64,000 nucleotides of DNA from Oceaniglobus trochenteri (GCF_020529025.1 NZ_JACNMM010000003.1:186001-250000); one strand, 5' to 3'; shown: positions 1 to 11,192, numbered from the stretch's first letter. The notes: a model not told the origin generated them from the sequence alone. Program-made: numbers and translations.

Positions 1-838
1 AGAACCCCAGCGACACGAGGATGATCGCCAAACCCGGCATCGTCGCCACCCACCACTGATCCAGGATGAACACCCGCCCGCGCGAGATCATCGCGCCCCA
101 TTCGGGTAGCGGCGGCTGTGCGCCGAGGCCGAGAAAGCCAAGGCCCGCGGCGGTGAGGATGATCCCGGCCATGTCCAGCGTCACGCGGATGATCATCGAC
201 GAAGTGCAGAGCGGCAGGACATGCAACAGGATGATCCGCCCGTGCGAGGCGCCCAGCAGGCGTGTGGCCGCGACGAACTCGGCATTGCGGAAGGTCAGCG
301 TCTCGGCCCGTGCGATCCGGGCATAGGCGGGCCAGGCGGTGATGGCGATGGCGATGATGGCGTTCTCGATCCCCGGCCCCAGGGCGGCGACGAAGGCCAG
401 CGCGAGGATCAGCTTGGGCATCGACAGGAAAATGTCGGTGAATCCCATCAGGATCTTGTCGGTCCAGCCGCCGAAATACCCCGCCACCGCACCCACGATC
501 AGGCCAAGGGGCGCCGAGATCACCGCCACCAGCCCGACGATCAGCAGCGTGATCCGCGCGCCATAGACGACGCGGGAAAAGATGTCGCGGCCCAGCTCAT
601 CCGTGCCCATCCAGTGATCCCACGAGGGGGGCAGCAACCGGTTGGGAAGATCCTGCCCCACGCCGCTTTCCGGCGCGATCAGCGGCGCGGCCACTGCAGT
701 GACGATCAGCAGCAGAACGATCAGCCCGCCGATCACCGCCAGTGGATTGCGCAACAGCATCAGCAACGCGCGCCAGGCCCGCCCGGCCCCCGCCTGCACC
801 CGGGATTCCGGGCTTTCGCTCATCAGCCAATCGCGCAT
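1..838 (-). CDS. Dipeptide/oligopeptide ABC transporter permease, DppC type (3' end off the window)
   Basis: Inner-membrane permease subunit of a peptide-type (or nickel-type) ABC importer. The ATG at 838-836 overlaps the stop of the upstream permease as TGATG, so the two are translationally coupled. About 279 codons are visible and the frame stays open to the left edge; probably only 10-20 residues are missing. A cytoplasmic N-terminus is followed by a first membrane segment (about residues 25-50). Then come the DppC hallmark MGTDELGRDIFSR and an EAA loop (EFVAATRLLGASHGRI, ending in HVLP) that docks on the ATPase. The ATPase genes are presumably to the left of the window. The substrate cannot be read from sequence; peptide is inferred from the family and neighbours. 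Confidence 0.93.
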   Translation of the reverse strand, partial: MRDWLMSESPESRVQAGAGRAWRALLMLLRNPLAVIGGLIVLLLIVTAVAAPLIAPESGVGQDLPNRLLPPSWDHWMGTDELGRDIFSRVVYGARITLLIVGLVAVISAPLGLIVGAVAGYFGGWTDKILMGFTDIFLSMPKLILALAFVAALGPGIENAIIAIAITAWPAYARIARAETLTFRNAEFVAATRLLGASHGRIILLHVLPLCTSSMIIRVTLDMAGIILTAAGLGFLGLGAQPPLPEWGAMISRGRVFILDQWWVATMPGLAIILVSLGF

Positions 839-1884
839 CACCGGCTCCTCGGGTCAAGAACGCGGTACAGCACGTCCGACACCTTGTTGATGACGATGAA
901 CACCGCGCCGATCACCAGCGTGGCCCCCAGCACCGCGTTCATGTCGGCGTTGAACAGCGCCGTGGTCAGGTAGTTGCCGATCCCGGGCCAGGAAAACACC
1001 GTCTCGATCATCACCGACCCCTCCAGAAGGCCCGCATAGGACAGTCCGATAACGGTGATCAGCGGCACCCGGATCGACCCGAAGGCATGCACCCAGATCA
1101 CGCGGCGTTCGCGCACGCCCTTGACGCGGGCGGTGGTGACATATTCCTGGCCAAGCTGGTCCAGCATGAAGCTGCGGGTCATCCGCGCGATATAGGCCAG
1201 GGCGAAGAACCCGAGGATGGTGGCGGGCAAGACGATGTGATCGGCGGCGTTCCAGAACACCTCGAAATCCCCGGCGATCAGGCTGTCGACCAGAAGCAGG
1301 CCCGTGACAGGCTCCACCAGCCCGTCAAAGAACACGTCGATCCGCCCCGGCCCGGCCACCCAGCCCAGCCCGGCATAGAAAAGCGCCAGCCCCACAAGGC
1401 CCAGCCAGAAGGCCGGCACCGAATAGCCCAGCAAGGCCAGAACGCGGATCACTTGATCGATCCAGCTTCCGGCGCGGGCAGCGGCGATCACGCCCATGGG
1501 CACACCCAGCGCCACGCCGATGATGATGCCGATGGTGGCCATTTCCAGGGTGGCGGGAAAGACCCGCGCCAGATCCTGCGCAACGGGCCGCCCCGTCGAG
1601 ACCGAACGCCCCAGTTCGCCCTGAAACACGTCGCCGACGTAAGAGAAGAACTGCACCAGAAGCGGCCGGTCCAGCCCCATGGCCACGCGCGCCGCCTCGT
1701 ATTGTTCGTTGCTGGCGCGGTCGCCGACGACGGCCAGCACCGGGTCGATCGGCACCACGCGACCGATGAAAAAGGTGATCGCCAGCAGGCCCAGGAAGGT
1801 CAGCACCGTCACCACCGCAAAGCCCGCGAGAGACCGCGCAAGGCGGACCGGACGAGACCGGGACAGGGGCGAAAGGGTGATCAC
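838..1884 (-). CDS. Dipeptide/oligopeptide ABC transporter permease, DppB type
   Basis: First permease of the divergent peptide-type ABC system, 348 aa, starting at GTG 1884-1882. It has an N-terminal membrane segment (about residues 17-40), a periplasmic loop, a five-helix transport core and a clear EAA loop (QEYVTTARVKGVRERRV). It ends in the usual VLDPRSR. It is followed directly by the DppC-type gene with a TGATG overlap. It diverges from the XRE-cupin regulator and the solute-binding protein gene across a 108-bp region, so those genes probably serve the same transporter. The long open frame on the opposite strand over this gene is a high-GC shadow. Confidence 0.93.
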   Translation of the reverse strand: MITLSPLSRSRPVRLARSLAGFAVVTVLTFLGLLAITFFIGRVVPIDPVLAVVGDRASNEQYEAARVAMGLDRPLLVQFFSYVGDVFQGELGRSVSTGRPVAQDLARVFPATLEMATIGIIIGVALGVPMGVIAAARAGSWIDQVIRVLALLGYSVPAFWLGLVGLALFYAGLGWVAGPGRIDVFFDGLVEPVTGLLLVDSLIAGDFEVFWNAADHIVLPATILGFFALAYIARMTRSFMLDQLGQEYVTTARVKGVRERRVIWVHAFGSIRVPLITVIGLSYAGLLEGSVMIETVFSWPGIGNYLTTALFNADMNAVLGATLVIGAVFIVINKVSDVLYRVLDPRSR

Positions 1885-1942
1885 GGATCGGCACCTTCGG
1901 GGGCTGCGTTTCGCGGCAGGGTAAAGATCATGCTTGGCATAT

Positions 1943-1956
1943 GCAAAAAGTTTTGC
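1943..1956. promoter_or_regulatory. Palindrome in divergent promoter, candidate operator of the XRE-cupin regulator
   Basis: GCAAAA-AG-TTTTGC, two perfect 6-bp arms around a 2-bp centre, in the 108-bp region between dppB (start 1884) and the regulator (start 1993). It sits in an AT-rich patch inside otherwise GC-rich sequence and overlaps a second small palindrome, GCATATGC, at 1937-1944. The position suits autoregulation and control of both divergent transcripts. Binding is inferred, not shown. Confidence 0.5.
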
Positions 1957-1992
1957 TTACATCTAACAAATTTTTCCAGGTTGGAGATTGTC

Positions 1993-2622
1993 TTGGCCAG
2001 CGCCACCGCGCTTCAACGCGACACCACCGACGGACGGGCCGCCGCGCCCCGCCTTGGCCCGCGCCTGCGGGCGCGGCGGCGCAAGCTGCAACTGACGCTG
2101 AAGGCGGTCGCCGAACGGGCCGGTGTTTCGGTGGGCTATCTCAGCCAGGTCGAAACCGACAAGGCGGTGCCGACCCTGGGCACCCTGGCCCAGGTGGCCC
2201 GCGCCCTTGATGTGGGGCTGGATTACTTCGTCACCACACCGAAACCCGCCGACGCCCTGTCGCGCGCCGAGGGACGCGAAAGGTTCTCGCTCCCCGGCTC
2301 ACCAGTGGTCTATGAATCCCTCGGCGCCGATTACCCCGGTTCGGAACTCTCAAGCTATATCCTGCATGTGCCGCCCGGCTATGCCTCGGAGACGGTGGTT
2401 CATGAGGGCGAAGAGATCATCGTGATCCTCGAAGGCGAGATCGAGCAGCGCCTGGGCGATGCCGTGATGGCCATGCGCCCGGGCGATGCCCTGCATTACA
2501 GCGGCGCGACGCCCCATGCCTGGGCCAATCGCACCAGTGCCCCCGCAAGGGTGCTGTGGACCGGCACGCTCAGCGTGCTGATGCGGGTCGGCAAGGCCCG
2601 CCCCGCAAAGGAAAAGAAATGA
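1993..2622 (+). CDS. XRE-family transcriptional regulator with C-terminal cupin domain
   Basis: Cytoplasmic DNA-binding regulator, about 209 aa. The N-terminal helix-turn-helix (residues about 15-75) carries the XRE pattern LTLKAVAERAGVSVGYLSQVE. The C-terminal half is a cupin (about residues 125-200; ETVVHEGEEIIVILEG, MRPGDALHYSG, PHAW) that would sense a small ligand. The frame is open far upstream, but GGAG at 1983-1986 sits six bases before TTG 1993. Starting at ATG 1930 would bury the operator-like palindrome in the gene, so TTG 1993 is preferred. It lies between two peptide-transport blocks, 20 bp before a binding-protein gene. Control of uptake genes is likely; the effector is unknown. 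Confidence 0.85.
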   Translation: MASATALQRDTTDGRAAAPRLGPRLRARRRKLQLTLKAVAERAGVSVGYLSQVETDKAVPTLGTLAQVARALDVGLDYFVTTPKPADALSRAEGRERFSLPGSPVVYESLGADYPGSELSSYILHVPPGYASETVVHEGEEIIVILEGEIEQRLGDAVMAMRPGDALHYSGATPHAWANRTSAPARVLWTGTLSVLMRVGKARPAKEKK

Positions 2623-2642
2623 AAACACAACAGGAGAGTGTG

Positions 2643-4244
2643 ATGAAACCCCTACGCCCCGCCCTTCGGGCAACCCTGCTGGCCTCGGCGCTGGCCCTGC
2701 CGCTGGCCGCTGCGCCCGCGCTGGCCGACACGCCCGACAGCCTGCTGGTCGTCGCGCAGAACATCGACGACATCGTCGCCATCGACCCCGCGCAGGCCTA
2801 TGAATTCACCAGCGGCGAACTTGTCACCAACATGTACGACCGCCTGGTGCAGTACGACGCCGAAGATCCCACCGTTTTGGCCGAGGGCCTGGCCAGCGCA
2901 TGGGAAACGGACGCCGAGGCGCGCACCATCACCTTTACCCTGCGCGACGGCGCGACCTTCACCTCGGGCAACCCGGTGCGTGCCGAGGACGTGACAGGCT
3001 CGCTCGCGCGGGTGATCAAGCTGAACCTGACGCCCGCCTTCATCCTGGCGCAACTGGGCTGGACACCCGAGAACATCGACCAGATGGTGACGGCCGATGG
3101 AAATACCATCACCGTGAAATACGAGGGCGACTATTCCCCCGCCTTCGTGCTGAACGTGCTGGCCTCGCGCCCCGCGTCGATCGTAGACATGGAAACCGTC
3201 ATGGCCAATGCGGTTGACGGCGACATGGGCAACGCCTGGCTGAACGAGAACAGCGCCGGGTCGGGGCCGTTTTCGTTGCAAACCTACCGCCCCGCCGAAC
3301 TGGTGCGCCTGAAGGCCAACCCCGATTATTTCAAGGGCGCGCCGAAGATGAAGGGCGTGATCCTGCAGCATGTGGCCGAGGCCGCCACCCAGCAGCTGCT
3401 GCTGGAAGAGGGCGACGTGGACATGGCCCGCAACCTGACCCCCGACCAGATCGCCTCGCTCGACACCACCGATATCAAGGTCGAAAAATACCCCCAGGCG
3501 GCGGTGCATTTCCTGTCGTTCAACCAGAAGACCGAAAGCCTGACACCCCCCGCAGTGTGGGAGGCGGCGCGTTACCTGGTGGATTACCAGGGCATGGTCG
3601 ACAGCTTCCTGGCCGGGCAGATGGAGATTCACCAGGCCTTCTGGCCCAAGGGTTTCCCCGGATCGCTGGACGATACCCCCTACAGCTATGATCCCGAAAA
3701 GGCCGCGCAGATCCTGGCCGATGCGGATATCGAGCTTCCGATCAATGTCGAACTGGACGTGATCAACGCGACACCCTTCACCGACATGGCGCAATCGCTT
3801 CAGGCCAGCTTTGCCGATGGCGGCATCAACTTCGAAATCCTGCCCGGCACCGGTGCCCAGGTGATCACCAAGTACCGCGAGCGGACGCATCAGGCGATGC
3901 TGCTGTACTGGGGCCCCGATTTCATGGACCCGCATTCCAACGCCAAGGCCTTTGCCTACAACGCCGACAACTCGGACGAGAATTACCAGGCCACCACCAC
4001 CTGGCGCAATTCCTGGGCCGTGCCCGACGCGCTGAACAAGGCAACGACCGCCGCCCTGACCGAAGCCGACCCCGAGAAGCGGCTTGAGGATTACCGCGCG
4101 ATCCAGACCGAGGTGCAGAAGGAAAGCCCCATCGTCATCATGTTCCAGGCCGCCTACCAGGTGGGGATGGACAAGGACGTGTCGGGCTATGTGAACGGCG
4201 CCACCTCCGATTACGTCTTCTATCGGCTTGTCGAAAAGAACTGA
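2643..4244 (+). CDS. Periplasmic peptide-type ABC solute-binding protein (SBP family 5)
   Basis: 533-aa periplasmic receptor of a DppA/OppA-type importer. Residues 1-28 form a Sec signal peptide ending ALA before Asp29. The mature protein has the family-5 layout, with LVTNMYDRLVQYD and LAEGLASAWETD near the N-terminus. AGGAG at 2632-2636 supports ATG 2643; upstream in-frame starts lie inside the regulator gene. It follows the XRE-cupin gene in the same direction and diverges from dppB/dppC at 1-1884. It may therefore be the receptor for that permease pair, while the binding protein at 9503 belongs to the downstream set. The ligand cannot be named. Confidence 0.93.
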   Translation: MKPLRPALRATLLASALALPLAAAPALADTPDSLLVVAQNIDDIVAIDPAQAYEFTSGELVTNMYDRLVQYDAEDPTVLAEGLASAWETDAEARTITFTLRDGATFTSGNPVRAEDVTGSLARVIKLNLTPAFILAQLGWTPENIDQMVTADGNTITVKYEGDYSPAFVLNVLASRPASIVDMETVMANAVDGDMGNAWLNENSAGSGPFSLQTYRPAELVRLKANPDYFKGAPKMKGVILQHVAEAATQQLLLEEGDVDMARNLTPDQIASLDTTDIKVEKYPQAAVHFLSFNQKTESLTPPAVWEAARYLVDYQGMVDSFLAGQMEIHQAFWPKGFPGSLDDTPYSYDPEKAAQILADADIELPINVELDVINATPFTDMAQSLQASFADGGINFEILPGTGAQVITKYRERTHQAMLLYWGPDFMDPHSNAKAFAYNADNSDENYQATTTWRNSWAVPDALNKATTAALTEADPEKRLEDYRAIQTEVQKESPIVIMFQAAYQVGMDKDVSGYVNGATSDYVFYRLVEKN

Positions 4245-4305
4245 TCCCGACCAGGGGCCGCCGGGGCGATCCGGCGGCCCTTTCCCAACCTCAAGGAACC
4301 TCTCC

Positions 4306-5394
4306 ATGTCCGACCGCCTGACCCGTCTGCGCAAACAGATGGCCGACACCGGCACCGATCTGGTGGCGCTTGGCCCGACAAGCCACATGCGCTGGCTGAG
4401 CGGGCTTGACCCCCACGGCGACGAACGCCCTGTCATGCTTCTGGTCAGTGCGGGCTATGCCGGGGTGCTGATGCCGTCGCTGAATGCCGACAGCGCCCGC
4501 GCCGCCACCGATCTGCCTTTCCACACCTGGGCCGACGATACCGGCCCCGACGCCGCGCTTGGCGAACTGCTGGCCTCCTGCGGGGCCACGGGGGCCGGGC
4601 TTTCGGTGGCCGTCGATGAAGCCATGCGCGCCGATTTCGCGCTGCTTCTGCTGGATGCGCTGGACAATCCGCGCCGCAGCTTTGCCGCCGACACGGTGGG
4701 CCTTCTGCGCCAGATGAAGGACGCCGAGGAATACGAAGGGTTGCGTGCCAGCGCCCGCCTGAACGACGAAGCCGCCCGCGCCGCCTTTGCCGCCCTTGAG
4801 GAGGGGATGAGCGAGCGCGACGTGCAGGCGATCATCCAGGCCCACTACAAGGCCAATGGCGCAAGGCCCGAATTCACCATCGTCGGCTTTGGCGCGAACG
4901 GCGCCTATCCGCACCACCACACCGGGGAAACCCGGCTGAAGCGTGACATGGCGGTGCTGATCGATACCGGCTGCCGGTTGAACGGCTATCCTTCCGACAT
5001 GACGCGCTGTGGCTGGTTCGGCACCCCCGACCCCGAGTTCACCAAGGTGGCCCAGGTGGTCGAGGATGCGGTGCAGGCCGCCCTGGCCGCCTGCAAACCC
5101 GGTGCGCTGGCCCGCGACATCGACGCCGCCGCCCGCGATGTGATCACCGCTGCCGGATACGGGCCGCGCTTCCTGCACCGCACGGGGCACGGGCTGGGCA
5201 TCGACATCCACGAACCGCCCTATATCACCGCCACGGCAACCACCGAATTGCGCGCTGGCAACGTGTTTTCCATCGAACCGGGCATTTACCTGGAAGGCCG
5301 GTTCGGCGTCCGGCTGGAAGACATCGTCATCCTGCGCGAGGACGGCCCCGAGATCCTCTCGGGCCTGTCGCGCGCCATCGTGACCTCGCCGTGA
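4306..5394 (+). CDS. M24-family metallopeptidase (Xaa-Pro aminopeptidase type)
   Basis: Cytoplasmic dinuclear-metal aminopeptidase, 362 aa, of the creatinase/PepP superfamily. The N-terminal creatinase-like domain covers about residues 1-125; the pita-bread catalytic domain follows. The metal ligands are visible: Asp in VLIDTGCRL, Asp in YPSDMTRCG, His in RTGHGLGIDIHE, Glu in FSIEPGIY and Glu in VRLEDIV. AAGGAA at 4293-4298 precedes ATG 4306. Its stop overlaps the GTG start of the next permease gene (GTGA), so it is coupled to the DppBCDF transporter and probably cuts the imported peptides. A prolidase- or creatinase-like substrate is also possible. Confidence 0.92.
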   Translation: MSDRLTRLRKQMADTGTDLVALGPTSHMRWLSGLDPHGDERPVMLLVSAGYAGVLMPSLNADSARAATDLPFHTWADDTGPDAALGELLASCGATGAGLSVAVDEAMRADFALLLLDALDNPRRSFAADTVGLLRQMKDAEEYEGLRASARLNDEAARAAFAALEEGMSERDVQAIIQAHYKANGARPEFTIVGFGANGAYPHHHTGETRLKRDMAVLIDTGCRLNGYPSDMTRCGWFGTPDPEFTKVAQVVEDAVQAALAACKPGALARDIDAAARDVITAAGYGPRFLHRTGHGLGIDIHEPPYITATATTELRAGNVFSIEPGIYLEGRFGVRLEDIVILREDGPEILSGLSRAIVTSP

Positions 5395-6344
5395 CGGGCG
5401 CCGCCATCCGCGCCCTGCCCTGGGGCTGGTTCCTGCGTCGGCTGGCGCTGATGGCGGTTACGCTTTGGGTGATCATCACCCTGACATTCTTCATGATGCA
5501 CGCGGTTCCGGGCGGCCCCTTCGTCAGCGAAAGAATGATGGCCCCCGAGATCGCCGCCGCGCTGGATGCGAAATGGGGGCTGTCCGATCCGCTGTGGCAG
5601 CAATACCTGAACTATCTGCGCGGCATCCTGCGTTTCGACCTGGGCCCGTCGTTCAAGTACCCCGGCGTTTCGGTGAACGAGATGATTGCCGATGGCTTGG
5701 CCGTGACCGCGCGCACCGGCCTTCTGGCGGTGCTTTGCGTGGTGGCCGTGGGGGTGCCGCTGGGCATCGCGGCGGCCCTGAACCGGGGGCGCTGGCCCGA
5801 CACCGGGGTGATGATGCTGGCCACCATCGGCGTCGCCGTGCCGTCATATGTCATCGCCACCGTGATGCTTTACGTCTTCGCGCTGCGCCTTGGCTGGGTG
5901 CCCACCTTCGGGCTGGACGATTGGCGGGGCTATATCCTGCCGGTGATCGCGCTGGCGGGGTTCTGGGTCAGCTTCGTGGCGCGGCTGACGCGGTCGTCGC
6001 TGCTGGAAACCCTGGATCAGGATTACATGACCACGGCGCGGGCCAAGGGGCTGCGCCGCCGCCAGATCCTGATCCGCCACGGGCTGCGCAATTCGCTGAT
6101 TCCCGTGGTGACGGTGCTGGGGCCGGTGGTGGCCAACCTTCTGACGGGCAGTTTCGTGATCGAACAGATCTTCGCCCTGCCCGGCATCGGGCGCCATTTC
6201 GTCCTGTCGATCACCAACCGGGATTATACCGCCATCATGGGCATCACCATCTTCTACGCCGCCTTCCTGATCCTGATGATCCTGATCGTCGACATCCTGT
6301 ATCTCTGGCTTGATCCGCGCATCCGGGCGGGGGCAAAGGCATGA
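5391..6344 (+). CDS. Dipeptide/oligopeptide ABC transporter permease, DppB type (second system)
   Basis: 317-aa inner-membrane permease. The start is GTG 5391, overlapping the aminopeptidase stop as GTGA. It shows the DppB features: first membrane segment about residues 14-36, periplasmic loop with DLGPSFKYPG, EAA loop DQDYMTTARAKGLRRRQI, and C-terminal LYLWLDPRIR. It overlaps the following DppC gene by ATGA. Unlike the permease pair at 1-1884, this system has its own two ATPases and binding protein downstream. Confidence 0.94.
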   Translation: MTGAAIRALPWGWFLRRLALMAVTLWVIITLTFFMMHAVPGGPFVSERMMAPEIAAALDAKWGLSDPLWQQYLNYLRGILRFDLGPSFKYPGVSVNEMIADGLAVTARTGLLAVLCVVAVGVPLGIAAALNRGRWPDTGVMMLATIGVAVPSYVIATVMLYVFALRLGWVPTFGLDDWRGYILPVIALAGFWVSFVARLTRSSLLETLDQDYMTTARAKGLRRRQILIRHGLRNSLIPVVTVLGPVVANLLTGSFVIEQIFALPGIGRHFVLSITNRDYTAIMGITIFYAAFLILMILIVDILYLWLDPRIRAGAKA

Positions 6345-7509
6345 GCGTGCCACCCGTCCCGCAGTGTGGCTTCGCCCCCCTGCCCCGCACCGACACCGCC
6401 GAGAGGATCGCAACCCCCACCGTGCCCTACTGGACCGACGTCTGGCGCCGGTTGCGCGCCAACCGCCCTGCGCTGGCCGGTCTGGTCTTCATCGTCGTGC
6501 TGATCTTCACGGCCATTTTCGGCCCCATGCTCAGCCCGTTCAGCTATTATGAACAGAACCTGCGCCTGTCCAACATCCCGCCGATCCTGCGCCCCTATAC
6601 GGTGACGGGCGAGGATGGTTCGCAGGAAAGGTTCTTCCTGAACTCGGGCAACTTCGCGCTTTACGGCATCACCGAAGACGGCCGGATGACCGACATCCTG
6701 CGCGGCAAGGCCGACATGCTGAACCGGCGCACGACTTACGACATCGCCGGGCGCGACGTGGTGGTCGATTACAAGTCGCTGCCGGTCAGCGTCAGCATCG
6801 ACGACAGTATCGCCCTGCCCGGCGGGCGGGTGTGGAACCGCACCTATCTGTTCGGCACCGATCAGCTGGGCCGTGATGTGCTGGTGCGCCAGATGTACGG
6901 CGCGCGCATATCGCTGCTTGTGGCCTTCGTGGCAACGCTGGTGAATTTCTTCATCGGGGTCGCCTGGGGCGGGGTCGCGGGCTATGCCGGGGGGGCCGTC
7001 GACACCGCGATGATGCGGATCGTCGAGGTGATCGCGACCATTCCCCTGACCCTTTATGTCATTCTTATCATGGTGTTTCTCGACAGCGGGCTGACCTCGA
7101 TCGTGATTGCCATCGGCACGGTGTTCTGGGTGGATATGGCGCGCATCGTGCGCGGCCAGATCCTGACGCTGAAGCAATCAGATTACGTCGCCGCCGCCCG
7201 CACCATGGGTGCGGGGCCGGTGCGCATCATCACCCGCCACCTGCTGCCCAACACCATCGGGCCGATCCTTGTGACCCTCACCATGCTGATCCCCTCGGCC
7301 ATCTTCATCGAAAGCTTCATGAGCTTCATCGGCCTGGGCGTCACCCCGCCGCTGGCAAGCTGGGGCACGCTGACCTCGAACGCGGTGGAAACCATGCGCA
7401 GCTATCCGCACCAGTTGTTCTTTCCCGCCGCCGCGCTGTCGCTGACCATGTTCGCCTTCAACTTTCTGGGCGACGGTCTGCGCGATGCCCTGGACCCGAG
7501 GTTGCGCAA

Positions 7510-7513
<4 letters not shown>
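6341..7513 (+). CDS. Oligopeptide ABC transporter permease, DppC/OppC type with enlarged periplasmic loop
   Basis: 390-aa permease, longer than the usual 290-310 aa of DppC. The extra length is an insert of about 100 residues (about 70-175) between the first membrane helix (about 45-65) and the hallmark FGTDQLGRDVLVRQM. The insert is polar and contains ERFFLNSGN, DILRGKADM and PLPGGRVWN-like stretches, so it should sit in the periplasm. The core includes the EAA loop QSDYVAAARTMGAGPVRI. It is coupled by ATGA overlaps to dppB before it and dppD after it. A smaller insert occurs in some OppC proteins, so this may be an OppC-like subtype. Confidence 0.93.
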
Positions 7514-8510
<997 letters not shown>

Positions 8511-8514
<4 letters not shown>

Positions 8515-9506
8515 GCGACCTTGTCGAACTGATCGACCTCAAACGGTACTTCGGTGGTGGCGGCAACCGGTTCACCGGGGTGCAGCCGGTTCTGCGGGCC
8601 GTGGATGGCGTCAGCCTGACGATCCGGCGGGGCGAAACCCTGGGCCTTGTGGGGGAATCCGGCTGTGGCAAATCCACGCTGGCCCGCACGCTGATAAGGC
8701 TGTACCGGCCCACGGGCGGGCGCATCCTGTTCGACGGGCAGGACATCACCACCCTGCCCGATCGCGACATGCAGGCCGTGCGACGCCGGATGCAGATGAT
8801 CTTCCAGGACCCATACGCCTCGCTCAACGGTCGGATGAGCGTGGCCGACCTGGTGGCCGAGCCGCTGGAGATCGCGGGCATCGGCACCCGGGCCAGCCGC
8901 CGCGATACGGTGGCCGGGTTGCTGGAACGTGTCGGGCTTGGCCCCGAACATGCCGGGCGCTATCCGCACGAATTTTCCGGCGGGCAACGCCAGCGCATCG
9001 GCATCGCAAGGGCCATCGCGCTCGACCCCGATCTGGTGATCTGCGACGAACCGATCAGCGCGCTGGACGTGTCGATCCAGGCGCAGGTGGTCAACATGCT
9101 TGAGGATCTGCAGGCCGAACGCGGGCTGACCTATCTGTTCATCACCCACGATCTGTCGATGGTGCGCCATATCTCCACCCGGATCGGCGTGATGTACCTG
9201 GGCCGGATCGTCGAACTGGCCGCGAACGCCCAGCTTTACGAAAGGCCGCGCCATCCCTACACGCGCGCCCTGCTGGCCTCGATCCCCGTGGCCGACCCCG
9301 GGGCACGGCGCCCCGCCACACCCATGCGCGGCGAAATCCCCTCGCCGCTGAACATCCCCTCTGGCTGCCGGTTTCGCGGGCGCTGTCCGCTGGCCACCGA
9401 TCTTTGCGCGGCCCAGGAGCCCGCCTTGCAGGATGCCGGTGACGGACATCTTGTGGCCTGCCATTATCCCGACGCAACCGACCCCCAGCAAGGAGAGACG
9501 ACATGA
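8511..9506 (+). CDS. Peptide ABC transporter ATP-binding protein, DppF/OppF type
   Basis: 331-aa second ATPase of the system. Walker A is GESGCGKS, the Q-loop is [10 protein letters not shown], the signature is FSGGQRQR, Walker B is [12 protein letters not shown] and the H-loop is ITHDLS. The C-terminal GCRFRGRCP motif matches the oligopeptide/dipeptide extension. The start overlaps the dppD stop (ATGA) and the stop overlaps the start of the binding protein (ATGA at 9503), so dppB to the receptor is one translationally coupled unit. Confidence 0.96.
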
Positions 9507-11077
9507 AACACCTGCTTGGCTGTACAGCCGCCTTCGCCATCTTCGCCGGCGCCGCATGGGCCCAAGGCGATCTGACCTATGTGGTGAACAACGAAAGCGC
9601 CACCTACGACCCCGGCCTGACGTCGGAAACCTTCGCCGCGCCGATCATCGGCAACACCTTCGAAGGGCTGGTCAGGTTCGACCGCGACAGCAACATCGAA
9701 CCGGCCCTTGCCGAAAGCTGGGAGGTGTCCGAGGACGGGCTGACCTATACCTTCAAGCTGCGCGATGCCAAATGGTCGGACGGGCAACCGGTCACGGCGC
9801 AGGATTTCGTCTATGCCTGGAAACGGGTGCTGAACCCGGCGTCGGGCGCCAAGAACGCCGCGATGCTCTACCAGATCGACGGCGCCGAAGCCGCCTACAA
9901 CAACGGCGGCGAGGGCGAGATCGCCGTTTCCGCGCCCGACGATCACACGCTGACCTTCACCCTGAACCAGCGTGTCCCCTACATGATGCAGCTGCTGACC
10001 TATTCCACCTTCTTTCCGGTGCGCCAGGACATCGTCGAGGCCGACCCCGACGGATGGACCCGCAACCCCGAAACCTTTGTCGGCACCGGCCCCTTCCGGG
10101 TGACCGAATTCAACTTCGGCGAATCCGTGGTGTTTGAGAAGAACCCCGAATACTGGCAGGCCGATACGGTATCGCTCGACACCCTGACCTTCCGGCTGAT
10201 CCCCGAACAGGCCACGGCGCTGGCCGCGATGGAGGCCGGCCAGGTGGACGGGATCGAAAGCATCCCCGCCCCCGAACTGCCGCGCCTTGCGGCCTCGTCC
10301 GATGCCTTCCTGATCATCCCGGCGCTTGGCACCACCTATGCCTTCTTCAACCCCACGGAATCGCCCCTGGACGACGTGAAGGTGCGCAAGGCCCTGTCCA
10401 TGGCCATCGACCGCGAGGAAATCGTGCAGTTCGTCCTGCAATCGGCCGATGTGCCCGCAATCGGGCTGGTGCCCTTCGGCATGACCGTCGCCGGTGAGGA
10501 TTTCCGCGAGGGAACCGATACCTTCGGCCTGGCCACCACGGCCCAGCCCGAAGCCGCCGCCGCCCTTCTGGCCGAAGCGGGTTATCCGAACGGCGAGGGC
10601 TTTCCCGACACGGTCTTCGCCACATACTCCTCACCGCCCATCGAAAAGCTGCTCGAGACGATCCAGCAGATGTGGAAGCAGAACCTGAACATCGACGTCG
10701 AGATCAAGGCCACCGAATGGCAGGTCTACTATCCCGAGGTGCAGCAGGTGCAGTACCAGATCGCGCAGATGGGCTGGGGCGCGGATTATCCGCACCCGAT
10801 GACCTTCCTCGACAACTTCGTCAGCACCTCGCCCAACAACCTGGCGGCCTGGAACAACCCCGACTATGACCGGTTGATCGCCGAGGCCAAGGCAACCTCG
10901 GACGAGGCCGAAAGCCTGGCAATGATGCGCGAAGCCGAGGCGATGATGATGAACGACCACGTCATCCTGCCCCAGTACCACCGCAACAACTACATGATGA
11001 TGTCGCCCAAGGTGAAAGGCTTCTGGCGCTCCAGCCTGAACGTCCCCTATTTCCGCGAAGCAACCATCGGCGAATGA
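9503..11077 (+). CDS. Periplasmic oligopeptide-binding protein, OppA-like (SBP family 5)
   Basis: 524-aa receptor of the DppBCDF-type system. A signal peptide of about 20 residues ends AWA before Gln21. The mature region has OppA-like family-5 blocks: [22 protein letters not shown], then [19 protein letters not shown] and [12 protein letters not shown]. This looks closer to E. coli OppA than the binding protein at 2643 does. An AAGGAGA ribosome-binding site lies about seven bases before the ATG, inside the end of the dppF gene. A strong hairpin follows the stop and probably ends the operon. Confidence 0.95.
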   Translation: MKHLLGCTAAFAIFAGAAWAQGDLTYVVNNESATYDPGLTSETFAAPIIGNTFEGLVRFDRDSNIEPALAESWEVSEDGLTYTFKLRDAKWSDGQPVTAQDFVYAWKRVLNPASGAKNAAMLYQIDGAEAAYNNGGEGEIAVSAPDDHTLTFTLNQRVPYMMQLLTYSTFFPVRQDIVEADPDGWTRNPETFVGTGPFRVTEFNFGESVVFEKNPEYWQADTVSLDTLTFRLIPEQATALAAMEAGQVDGIESIPAPELPRLAASSDAFLIIPALGTTYAFFNPTESPLDDVKVRKALSMAIDREEIVQFVLQSADVPAIGLVPFGMTVAGEDFREGTDTFGLATTAQPEAAAALLAEAGYPNGEGFPDTVFATYSSPPIEKLLETIQQMWKQNLNIDVEIKATEWQVYYPEVQQVQYQIAQMGWGADYPHPMTFLDNFVSTSPNNLAAWNNPDYDRLIAEAKATSDEAESLAMMREAEAMMMNDHVILPQYHRNNYMMMSPKVKGFWRSSLNVPYFREATIGE

Positions 11078-11084
11078 CACCCGC

Positions 11085-11109
11085 GCGGGGCCGCCACAGG
11101 TGGCCCCGC
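11085..11109 (+). terminator. Stem-loop after the peptide transport operon
   Basis: GCGGGGCC at 11085-11092 pairs with GGCCCCGC at 11102-11109, and the inner bases can extend the stem to an ACA loop. It begins eight bases after the stop of the last operon gene. There is no T-run after it, so it may end transcription only weakly or mainly protect the 3' end. Confidence 0.5.
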
Positions 11110-11192
11110 CCCACCCGGCAAACCGGGCACCTTCGGACAGCACAGGAAACGCCCCCGAGGGGCACATGATTTCCGACAGATGTTTGGAAGGA

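Noticed and set aside
742-1992. Long plus-strand open frame continuous with the XRE-cupin regulator
   Set aside because: It runs antisense across two well-conserved permease genes and its translation is low-complexity, rich in His, Arg, Gly and Gln. Only the part from TTG 1993 looks like protein.
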